Positions 1 to 5,926 of a stretch of 11,029 bases of DNA are shown here, in pieces. The DNA is from Helicobacteraceae bacterium (GTDB taxonomy: Bacteria > Campylobacterota > Campylobacteria > Campylobacterales > Sulfurimonadaceae). The stretch is taken from NCBI GenBank assembly GCA_027068615.1, contig JAMOQV010000245.1, positions 1 to 11,029 of the forward strand, read 5' to 3'. How positions within the stretch are numbered: the first letter of the stretch is position 1; every line of letters begins with the position of its first letter. Both the position numbers and the translations under genes were made by a program. The notes below the pieces were generated by a model. The model had not been told where the DNA came from and made no database searches. It worked only from the letters and a program-made list of their open reading frames with translations.

Positions 1-1
1 T

Positions 2-103
2 AAAGCTCTTGTAACAATAAAAGTTTCTAAAGAAAAAAAGATTCTAATATCTCAAAATTTTGAAACTAGAAAAAATAAATTAATGGTAAAATCAGATAAT
101 TAA
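2..103 (+). CDS. Possible C-terminal end of a plus-strand gene, truncated by the window edge
   Basis: An open frame enters from the left edge and runs 33 codons to a TAA at 101-103. The residues are Lys/Ile/Val rich, alternate hydrophobic and polar in the first half (a beta-strand-like pattern) and end in a charged tail. No domain can be recognised from so short a piece. It is the only open frame covering this stretch and it ends just before a stem-loop at 107-143, which fits the 3' end of a gene convergent with the large minus-strand series. A chance open frame in AT-rich DNA cannot be excluded. Confidence 0.35.
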   Translation, partial: KALVTIKVSKEKKILISQNFETRKNKLMVKSDN

Positions 104-106
104 ACA

Positions 107-143
107 AGAGAGTATAAAAGATTTCAATAATCTATGACTCTCT
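107..143. terminator. Stem-loop between convergent units, possible bidirectional terminator
   Basis: AGAGAGT at 107-113 pairs with ACTCTCT at 137-143, and an inner stem AGATT (119-123) pairs with AATCT (129-133). It lies between the putative plus-strand gene end (103) and the end of the decayed minus-strand formate dehydrogenase copy (157), where a shared terminator would be expected. Both flanks are AT-rich but neither has a clean run of T, so termination is only inferred. Confidence 0.4.
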
Positions 144-179
144 AAATTTAAAATTTTTAACAGTTTATAATTTCTACTT

Positions 180-184
180 TTATA
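180..184. repeat. Left target-site duplication of the MITE-like element
   Basis: TTATA at 180-184 is repeated at 347-351 on the other side of the element. The exact length is ambiguous by a few bases because the target itself is T/A rich: the duplication could be TAT with 18-bp terminal repeats. Confidence 0.6.
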
Positions 185-346
185 ACCTGAGTTCGACAAT
201 AGAATGCCCAAAGATAGGGTAAATAAATGGTGAGATTTTAAAAAATATACTCGAAAACCTAGCCGTAGCTAAGTTGAGAGGATAATTTTTAAAAGATTGC
301 CGTTTAGTTGCCCTATATTTGGGTGTTTTTATTGTCGAACTCAGGT
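185..346. mobile_element. MITE-like palindromic element with perfect terminal inverted repeats
   Basis: The ends are perfect inverted repeats: ACCTGAGTTCGACAATA at 185-201 and its reverse complement at 330-346, 18 bp if one more base each side is counted. TTATA flanks both ends (180-184 and 347-351), as expected of a target duplication. Removing the element and one TTATA restores the length and reading of the formate dehydrogenase C-terminus exactly, so this is a real insertion. The whole element is one imperfect palindrome centred between 265 and 266 (AGC CGTA GCT), with small compensating bulges in the arms. It carries no ORF and would need a transposase in trans. I do not recognise the parent IS family. 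Confidence 0.85.
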
Positions 347-351
347 TTATA
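347..351. repeat. Right target-site duplication of the MITE-like element
   Basis: Second copy of TTATA. It joins directly to GATTT, which continues the formate dehydrogenase homology (intact copy: CTTTGATAGATTT). Confidence 0.6.
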
Positions 352-586
352 GATTTAAAAGCAGCTGTTAATATAATGTCATCACATTTATCACCAAAGA
401 GTGCATTTATCTTTGAAGATTCATGATGAAATGTTGTAAAAAGTGTTTTTGGTTGAACTTTATCTGTAAAATTTATGAATTTAGATTATCGTAACATCAG
501 GTTCTAAGTTTTTTATCGCTTTGTCTATCTTGTTGATATTTGGATGGATATGTGCTATATAGCTTTGATGCTACCCTCAAGCATAA

Positions 587-784
587 TTAGGCACTTTTTA
601 AAACAGTAGGAATCTCAATCTCATGGTTATTTGTTTTGATATTTAGTATCTCAACTGCTACTATCTCATCTTTTTTATTATAATCAACAATAACATCATT
701 TTCTATCTCTTGACTTTCTATGATTTTATCATTTGAGAATTTAACATAAATAGTATCAGTTTCATTATCGTATTGAATTTTCAT
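587..784 (-). CDS. DUF2283 family small protein, putative antitoxin-like partner
   Basis: A 65-residue protein with the typical DUF2283 pattern: an opening KIQYDNETDTIYVKF strand pair, a central ENDVIVDYNKKDEIVAVEIL strand, and a short acidic tail. The length is usual for the family. Its ATG overlaps the stop of the DUF4258 gene by 4 bases (ATGA), so the two are translationally coupled and make a two-gene module. DUF2283 and DUF4258 genes are often found side by side in bacteria; that they form a toxin-antitoxin pair is an inference from size, coupling and association, not a shown activity. Its stop lies one base after the truncated end of the formate dehydrogenase pseudogene (585), so the module sits exactly on a rearrangement junction. 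Confidence 0.85.
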   Translation of the reverse strand: MKIQYDNETDTIYVKFSNDKIIESQEIENDVIVDYNKKDEIVAVEILNIKTNNHEIEIPTVLKSA

Positions 785-1026
785 TTACAACCCTTTTTTC
801 TCATATTTCTATCAAAATAAGCTGTTATTACAACAAATGTTATTGGATTTAGAACAACTTTTAAACAACGGCTTTCATTTTCCATAATTGTACTAAAAAA
901 ATGCATCTCATTTGAAGAAATTATATCTTTTCTTGTTGGATTATTCAACACATAATCAATCCATTTTAAAGATATATCTCTACTTTCAATAACATCTAAA
1001 GCATGTTTACTTAACTTATAATTCAT
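781..1026 (-). CDS. DUF4258 family small protein, putative toxin-like partner
   Basis: An 81-residue protein with the DUF4258 layout: N-terminal YKLSKHALDVIESRDIS (the His and Arg are the usual conserved positions), WIDYVLNNPTR, a central HFFSTIMENESRCLKVVLN strand region, then FVVITAYFDR and a basic tail. Such proteins are small, basic and paired with a second small gene, here DUF2283 with a 4-base overlap. It starts 17 bases after the formate dehydrogenase stop, but a good extended -10 sequence lies in that gap, so it probably has its own promoter and may be leaderless. No ribosome binding site is visible. The toxin role is an inference. Confidence 0.85.
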   Translation of the reverse strand: MNYKLSKHALDVIESRDISLKWIDYVLNNPTRKDIISSNEMHFFSTIMENESRCLKVVLNPITFVVITAYFDRNMRKKGCK

Positions 1027-1032
1027 ATTTTC

Positions 1033-1041
1033 ATTATATCA
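1033..1041 (-). promoter_or_regulatory. Extended -10 promoter for the DUF4258/DUF2283 module
   Basis: On the minus strand the sequence reads TGATATAAT, an extended -10 (TG at 1041-1040, TATAAT at 1038-1033). Six bases separate it from the A of the DUF4258 ATG at 1026, so the predicted transcript would start at the start codon itself. It lies directly after the formate dehydrogenase stop codon. Confidence 0.55.
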
Positions 1042-1043
1042 TA

Positions 1044-3113
1044 TTAGCAGTTTATAACTTCCACTTTGATAGATTTAAAAGCAGCCGTTAATATGATGTC
1101 ATCACACTTATCACCAAAGAGTGCATTTATCTTTGAAGATGCATGGTGAAATGTTGTAAAAAGTGTTTTTGGTTGAACTTTATCTGTAAACTTTACAATT
1201 AGTGGAGTTGTCTCTCCAAACTCAGTTTTAAGTATAACTCTCTCACTTGTAAAATCTTTTGCATCATCTTCATTTACAAGAAGTATATCTTCATCATATC
1301 TTTTGTTTAAACTCTCACTTTGTTTTGTTTGTGCTGAGTTGTTGTAGTGTGCTAGTGTTCTTCCTGTTGTTAGATGATAACCTGTTAGTTTGTTAGTTGT
1401 TATCTCCTCTATCATCCCACGAAGTTTGTATTGGTAGTAATGAAACTCGCCTAGTCCATCATCTGTTCTAAAATCTAGTTGATGTAATATCGGGGTATCT
1501 TCAGTATGAACTGGCCATTGAAGACCCCTTTTTCTATGTTTTTCAAGGCGATGATAATCTGCTCCTGAAAATCTTCTATAAGCTACTTTTTGAACTTCAC
1601 TCCAAACATCTTTGCTTGATTTGTAGTTGTATTTACCCTCTAGTTTATTTTCAATCATCTGTAAAACTTCCCAGTCATCTGGTAGATCTGAGTGAACAAG
1701 TGGTTGAGATAGATGTAATCTTCTCATAGCATTTACATAAACACCAGTTTTTTCATAAGCTGATTTTACACCTATAACTATATCTGCTTTTTTAGCGATA
1801 TCTGTCATAAATAACTCTTGAACCATTATAAGTTCTAAGTTTTGTATCGCTTTGTCTATCTTGTTGATATTTGGATGGATATGTGTTATATCTTCACCCA
1901 TATTTAGTACAGCTTTGATGCTACCCTCAAGCATACCATCAACCAACTGAGGTGTCATAAGACCCACCTCTTTAGGCTCTTGATAATCAGGTGCAAAATA
2001 TGGAAGCATCCCCATATCACAAGTTCCTTGAACATTGTTTTGACCCCTTAGAGGCATAAGTCCAACTCCACTTTTACCAACATTTCCTGTCATAAGGGCT
2101 AGATGAACTATCGCCATAACAGCTTTTGAGCCATCAAGATGTTCAGTGATGCCAAGTCCCCAAAAAATCATAGACTTTTTAAGTGCATACTCTCTTGCTA
2201 CTTTTCTTATCATTTTTGAAAGGTACTCATACCCCTCAATATTGTTAAAATAATCTGGATTAGCAAACTCATCATTTAGAATGCTCTTTTTAAACTCTGC
2301 AAAACCTTTTGTTCTATCTTCTATAAAACTCTCATCATATAACTCTTCATCTATGATGACATAAGCTAACATATTTAAAACAAGTAAGTTAGCTTCGTGT
2401 GGGATTATCGCTTTGTACTTTGAAAATCTATGAAGTTTTATCTCACGAACATCAAAAACGGCTAGATTATCATGTTCACGGGAAACATCGATGATGCGAT
2501 TTGCTATGATGGGATGAGCTTCTGTTGTGTTTGAGCCTATCACTATCATAAATTCTGTATTGTATATATCATTATATGGATTTGTAGCTGCACCCTCTCC
2601 TATGGTTCTTTTCATACCACTAAGAGATGGAGAGTGACAAACTCTAGCACAGTTATCTACATGGGGAGAATTTAGTGTATGGCGAGTAAACTTTTGAAAA
2701 AGATATGAGCTTTCACACGATGTTCTAGCCCCACCGATGGAACAAACAGACTTACGACCATACTTTTCTTGAACCTCTTTAAGTTTCATAGCCGTAGCAG
2801 TTGTAGCACTATCTAAATCGGTTTCATACCAAACATCGTCTAACTCTTTTAAGTTTGAAGATATAGCATCTTTTATGGCAGGATTTTTATCTAAAAATAC
2901 TTTTTTGATGCGAGGAGTGCGAACTCTATCATCAGAAGTAACAAAATCAAACCCATACTTACCTTTTATACAAAGTTTACCTTGAGAAACAACCCCATCA
3001 GGATGAGCAAAAATCTTTTTGATTTTGTTCTCTTTTATATCTACATCAGCAGCGATATCGCAACCAACCCCACAGTATGTACATACGCTATCTATTGTTT
3101 TTGTGTTTTGCAT
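1044..3113 (-). CDS. fdhF: Formate dehydrogenase catalytic subunit, cysteine type, one [4Fe-4S] site
   Basis: A 689-residue molybdopterin oxidoreductase that should oxidise formate to CO2 at a Mo or W bis-MGD site. C11-x2-C14-x3-C18 and C48 bind the [4Fe-4S] cluster, followed by K50. VDNCARVCHSPSL places Cys159 where E. coli FdhF has selenocysteine, with His160 next to it. Arg356 in LRGQNNVQG matches the FdhF active-site Arg. RVCHSPS is the formate dehydrogenase form; periplasmic nitrate reductase has a different motif. The C-terminal MGD-binding domain is complete. There is no Tat signal and no extra ferredoxin domain, so it is a cytoplasmic, FdhF-sized protein (E. coli FdhF has 715 residues). 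No beta, gamma, FdhD or FdhE gene is nearby. It lies 15 bases after the 149-residue gene, with AAGAGA before the ATG. A decayed second copy lies downstream. Confidence 0.92.
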   Translation of the reverse strand: MQNTKTIDSVCTYCGVGCDIAADVDIKENKIKKIFAHPDGVVSQGKLCIKGKYGFDFVTSDDRVRTPRIKKVFLDKNPAIKDAISSNLKELDDVWYETDLDSATTATAMKLKEVQEKYGRKSVCSIGGARTSCESSYLFQKFTRHTLNSPHVDNCARVCHSPSLSGMKRTIGEGAATNPYNDIYNTEFMIVIGSNTTEAHPIIANRIIDVSREHDNLAVFDVREIKLHRFSKYKAIIPHEANLLVLNMLAYVIIDEELYDESFIEDRTKGFAEFKKSILNDEFANPDYFNNIEGYEYLSKMIRKVAREYALKKSMIFWGLGITEHLDGSKAVMAIVHLALMTGNVGKSGVGLMPLRGQNNVQGTCDMGMLPYFAPDYQEPKEVGLMTPQLVDGMLEGSIKAVLNMGEDITHIHPNINKIDKAIQNLELIMVQELFMTDIAKKADIVIGVKSAYEKTGVYVNAMRRLHLSQPLVHSDLPDDWEVLQMIENKLEGKYNYKSSKDVWSEVQKVAYRRFSGADYHRLEKHRKRGLQWPVHTEDTPILHQLDFRTDDGLGEFHYYQYKLRGMIEEITTNKLTGYHLTTGRTLAHYNNSAQTKQSESLNKRYDEDILLVNEDDAKDFTSERVILKTEFGETTPLIVKFTDKVQPKTLFTTFHHASSKINALFGDKCDDIILTAAFKSIKVEVINC

Positions 3114-3128
3114 AAGTTTCTCTTATTG

Positions 3129-3578
3129 TTATAAATTTGACGAATATCTAAAATATGATTTAAACATAAAATAAAAAGCTATTGTATTAAAAGTAGAATT
3201 TACTAAATATATATCTTTTGAAGTAGTTAATTTTTTAATAAAATCATCAGTAAATTTTATATTTACAGTTTTTTCTATGATGTCAAAAGAAGCAGCTATA
3301 ACTGCTCTATAATAGATATGATTATTACTTGTTTCTTCTATAAGAGATGTTCCTATAAAAATAACATCTCTTAAAAGTTCAACTTTTTGCATATTTACTT
3401 TTTTATCTATTTGATAATTTGCTAATTTTAACGATGCATTTTTTAAAGCTCTATTTAAATGTTGCTTATATAATTCTTTGTTAAGAGTTTCTTTATCTGT
3501 AAATTTATACAGTAATTTTATCGCTATTATATAATTGGTATTTATGATTGGCTTATTTTGATAATCATATTTACCCAT
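3129..3578 (-). CDS. Hypothetical protein, 149 residues
   Basis: I do not recognise a family. The protein is basic and helical-looking: Lys/Leu-rich segments over residues 20-70, a more hydrophobic middle (RAVIAASFDIIEKTVNIKF), and a hydrophobic aromatic end (NTIAFYFMFKSYF) that is too short and charged for a clear membrane segment. The start is supported by GGAG 9 bases upstream of the ATG, inside the end of the preceding 77-residue gene, which it overlaps by 8 bases. The two are therefore very likely co-expressed. The composition is more AT-rich than hom or the formate dehydrogenase, which would fit an accessory insertion. Confidence 0.7.
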   Translation of the reverse strand: MGKYDYQNKPIINTNYIIAIKLLYKFTDKETLNKELYKQHLNRALKNASLKLANYQIDKKVNMQKVELLRDVIFIGTSLIEETSNNHIYYRAVIAASFDIIEKTVNIKFTDDFIKKLTTSKDIYLVNSTFNTIAFYFMFKSYFRYSSNL

Positions 3579-3804
3579 CTATCAAAACTCCACAAAGTTT
3601 TGCAAGTCTCTTATGCCTTATCTTATCTTCATCGGTAAAATTATCTTCATCTATCTGTTTAGAATATCCTGTTAATTCAAGATTATTACCATTTTTATAA
3701 TCACAAACTATATTTAATTCTTTTCCATTATCATCTAATTCTAGTTCTGCTTCTTTTAAAGCATTATCTATCATAAGTTCTAATTCTTTATCCGTCATAA
3801 ACAT
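3571..3804 (-). CDS. Hypothetical acidic protein, 77 residues
   Basis: A short acidic protein of no recognised family. The N-terminus (MTDKELELMIDNALKEAELEL) is a strongly charged helix, followed by a possible beta pair and a basic DKIRHKRLAKLCG helix near the end. The start MFMTDKE at 3804 is chosen over the second Met because AAGGA lies 8 bases before the first ATG and 14 before the second. It follows the hom stop by 13 bases and overlaps the next gene by 8 bases. An acidic 77-residue protein coupled to a basic 149-residue protein is a layout seen in two-component accessory modules, but nothing in the sequence shows what they do. Confidence 0.7.
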   Translation of the reverse strand: MFMTDKELELMIDNALKEAELELDDNGKELNIVCDYKNGNNLELTGYSKQIDEDNFTDEDKIRHKRLAKLCGVLIDG

Positions 3805-3817
3805 AATTAATTCCTTA

Positions 3818-5077
3818 TTAGACTATCCTAATCATAACAGGTTTAGAATTTACAAAATCTAAGGCTTCTAGCTCACTCATCATAGCTTGTATATCTTTTT
3901 CAACTGCTTTATGAGTTGATATAAGAAGATTTGCTGTTGTATCTGTTGTTGATTTTTGTATCATTGTTTCAACTGAGATGTTGTTTGTCTCGAAGATTTT
4001 TGTGATTTTTGCCAAAACTCCAGCTTTATCTGTTACATTTATACGAAGGTAGTATTTTGATTCTATCTTATCAGTTGATTTTAGAGTAAGTTTACCCTCC
4101 ATTGGTCTATCAAACCCTAGCATTGGTGAACTTTTACCAGCTCTTGCTATGTCTATGATATTTGCTATAACTGCTGAAGCTGTTGCATCTCCACCAGCAC
4201 CAGCACCATAGTAAAGTGTTTCACCAACTTTATCACCAACTACACTAACACCATTCATAACACCATCAATTTTTGCTATCATCTCATCTTTTGAGATTAA
4301 ACAAGCATGAACTCTTAACTCAACTTCATTTCCATCTTTTTTAGCAATCCCTAGAAGTTTTATAGCATATCCAAACTCTTTTGCAAACTCTACATCTGCA
4401 CTACTTACATTTTCAATCCCCTCGATAAGTATATCTTCAGGTTTAGCATCTATCCCATAAGCGATAGATGCAAGTATAAGAAGTTTATGAGCAGCATCAA
4501 AACCACCAACATCAAAAGTTGGATCAGCTTCTGCATAGCCTAATTCTTGTGCTTCTTTTAAGATGGCATCATAAGCTACACCCTCATTTGCCATCTTTGT
4601 CATCATATAGTTACAAGTACCATTTAAGATGCCCATCATAGATTCTATATGATTTGCACTTAAACCATCACGAAGAGCTGTAATTATAGGGATACCACCA
4701 GCAACAGCAGCTTCATACTCAAAAGCTTGTGTTTTTGCTAAGTCTTGAAGCTCGTAACGATGATATGCTAAAAGTGCTTTATTTGCAGTTACAACAGCCT
4801 TACCGTTTTGAAGTGCTTTTTTTACAACGGCATAAGGCTCTTCAACCCCACCCATAAGCTCAACAACTATATCTATCTCAGAATCATCTAATACATCATC
4901 AACATTATCAGTTATAATGATGTCTAAGCCTCTATCTTTTGCTAAGTTTTTTACAACTCCACTCTTTACTACTATCTCACGACCAGCACGAGCAGATATA
5001 ACATCTGCATTATCTTTTAAGATTTTAGCTACACTTGTTCCTACTGTTCCAACACCTAAAATTCCGACTTTTATCAT
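3818..5077 (-). CDS. hom: Homoserine dehydrogenase with C-terminal ACT domain
   Basis: Reduces aspartate semialdehyde to homoserine with NAD(P)H, the branch step to threonine and methionine. From the chosen start (419 residues), the Rossmann motif GVGTVG is at 8-13 and the conserved lysine of TANKALLA at 100. The catalytic core has GILNGTCNYM and YAEADPTFDVGGFDAAHK, with the expected acidic residues and Lys198. From about residue 342 an ACT domain begins (YYLRINVTDKAGVLAKITKI), the usual site of threonine feedback. The ATG at 5077 is preferred because the protein then begins MIKVGILG and GGA lies 7 bases upstream. An in-frame ATG at 5089 adds only MEKD, has no ribosome binding site and directly abuts the stop of the Rpn gene. 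alaC next to hom is a conserved arrangement, here split by the Rpn gene. Confidence 0.95.
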   Translation of the reverse strand: MIKVGILGVGTVGTSVAKILKDNADVISARAGREIVVKSGVVKNLAKDRGLDIIITDNVDDVLDDSEIDIVVELMGGVEEPYAVVKKALQNGKAVVTANKALLAYHRYELQDLAKTQAFEYEAAVAGGIPIITALRDGLSANHIESMMGILNGTCNYMMTKMANEGVAYDAILKEAQELGYAEADPTFDVGGFDAAHKLLILASIAYGIDAKPEDILIEGIENVSSADVEFAKEFGYAIKLLGIAKKDGNEVELRVHACLISKDEMIAKIDGVMNGVSVVGDKVGETLYYGAGAGGDATASAVIANIIDIARAGKSSPMLGFDRPMEGKLTLKSTDKIESKYYLRINVTDKAGVLAKITKIFETNNISVETMIQKSTTDTTANLLISTHKAVEKDIQAMMSELEALDFVNSKPVMIRIV

Positions 5078-5089
5078 ATCTTTTTCCAT

Positions 5090-5920
5090 TTATTTTTTAT
5101 TTTTTTCTATATATTCTTTGATAGAATCTGCTGAAATATTTAAAATATTTGCTATTTTTTCAATAGATAAATTAAGCTCTTTTATCATTTTAACAGCACT
5201 TTCTAACTGACCTTGAAGCAAACCTTGAGAAAGACCCTGTGAAAGACCCTGTGAAAGACCTCGCTCCATACCTATCTCATAACTTGGTAAATCTTGGTAT
5301 CTAGTATCTCTTAACATATTTTCAACCTCTTTTATTTTAGACTTTAAATCTCTATTATCAGAGAGTGTTTCTAACATTAACATATAACGACTTAGTTTAT
5401 ATTCATCATCGCCACTAAGTTCAGTCAATCTTTTTAAGATATATTTTAACACCTCTATCTCATCTTTACCTTTAAAATCGCAAAGTATGCTTAAAACTAA
5501 AGCATCTGGAGTATCCATCTTTATAAATTTTTCACAATCTATATCGTGCATATCTATCAAATTGTATTTAAAAGATAAATTTTCATCTTTTATAGAGTTT
5601 TTCATAGAAAGTTTAGGTTTACCTATGTATATACAATACTGATTAATCTTATAATCTTCAAATTCACTTTTTATATCTGCATAATATCTAAGCATCCGTT
5701 TATGCATCGTTTTATCATTTGAGTTTTGAATCTCTATATGAAGTATCTCTTTTTTACCGTCTATATCACAAAGAGCAACAATATCTGCTTCTCTTTTTTC
5801 TATCCGTTTTAACTCTTTATCAACAAACTCTAAATCTTTTACATTTAACTCTAAGATATAGACTGCTATATCGATAGCTAGTGCTTTTATCGTTTCTTTT
5901 GAGACTATATCTTTTTTCAT
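5090..5920 (-). CDS. Rpn family recombination-promoting nuclease / PD-(D/E)XK transposase-like protein
   Basis: A 276-residue member of the Rpn (YhgA-like, COG5464) group. The PD-(D/E)XK core is visible: Asp46 in READIVAL, then Glu63-x-Gln65 in HIEIQNS, followed by KRMLRYYADI with the usual Arg/Tyr pattern. Members promote recombination and cut DNA in E. coli; the group is named for transposases but carries no terminal repeats here. Residues about 218-237 form repeated (S/L)QGL units coded by a 12-base tandem repeat, then a helical HTH-like tail (LSIEKIANILNISADSIKEYI). It starts 6 bases after the alaC stop without a clear ribosome binding site and ends next to hom, so it depends on the alaC-hom transcript. 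It appears inserted into an older alaC-hom pair. Confidence 0.88.
   Translation of the reverse strand: MKKDIVSKETIKALAIDIAVYILELNVKDLEFVDKELKRIEKREADIVALCDIDGKKEILHIEIQNSNDKTMHKRMLRYYADIKSEFEDYKINQYCIYIGKPKLSMKNSIKDENLSFKYNLIDMHDIDCEKFIKMDTPDALVLSILCDFKGKDEIEVLKYILKRLTELSGDDEYKLSRYMLMLETLSDNRDLKSKIKEVENMLRDTRYQDLPSYEIGMERGLSQGLSQGLSQGLLQGQLESAVKMIKELNLSIEKIANILNISADSIKEYIEKNKK
5213..5260 (-). repeat. 12-base tandem repeat, four units, inside the Rpn gene
   Basis: On the plus strand the units are TTGAAGCAAACC, TTGAGAAAGACC, CTGTGAAAGACC and CTGTGAAAGACC, at 5213, 5225, 5237 and 5249. The last two are identical. Each codes for four residues (SQGL or LLQG type). A unit of 12 keeps the frame, so copy number can change without breaking the protein. 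Confidence 0.85.
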
Positions 5921-5926
5921 AGTAAT

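Larger units (their letters stand above)
157..585 (-). pseudogene. Decayed second copy of the formate dehydrogenase 3' region
   Basis: This stretch matches parts of the intact formate dehydrogenase gene at 1044-3113. Bases 352-470 match 1072-1190 at about 95 percent, and 501-585 match 1832-1935 apart from a missing 19-base piece (1892-1910 of the intact gene). The 3' end (157-180) matches the last codons: read on the minus strand it ends KVEIINC and a stop, against KVEVINC in the intact copy. About 640 bases of the intact gene are replaced by about 30 unmatched bases near 471-500, and everything upstream of intact residue 393 or so is gone. A palindromic element (185-346) sits in the last codons. 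Many differences are silent or conservative (for example TGC/TGT and ACG/ACA), so the copy was probably under selection before it decayed. No product is expected. Confidence 0.9.

Noticed and set aside
185..346. Palindromic element as an integron attC site
   Set aside because: The size and palindromy are similar, but there are no proper R and L core boxes, and the element has perfect terminal repeats with a target duplication, which points to a transposase-driven MITE.
1044..3113. Periplasmic or assimilatory nitrate reductase
   Set aside because: The active-site motif RVCHSPS with Cys-His is of formate dehydrogenase type; no Tat signal and no nap or nas neighbours.
4917..5210. Plus-strand open frame of 97 codons
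   Set aside because: It is antisense to the start of hom and the end of the Rpn gene, both of which have clear family motifs. No ribosome binding site and no recognisable domain.
5213..5260. Short direct repeats as a CRISPR array
   Set aside because: Units are 12 bases, contiguous without spacers, in frame and coding.
5090..5920. Intact insertion sequence encoded by the transposase-like gene
   Set aside because: No terminal inverted repeats or target duplication are visible at its edges; the protein belongs to the Rpn/PD-(D/E)XK group.
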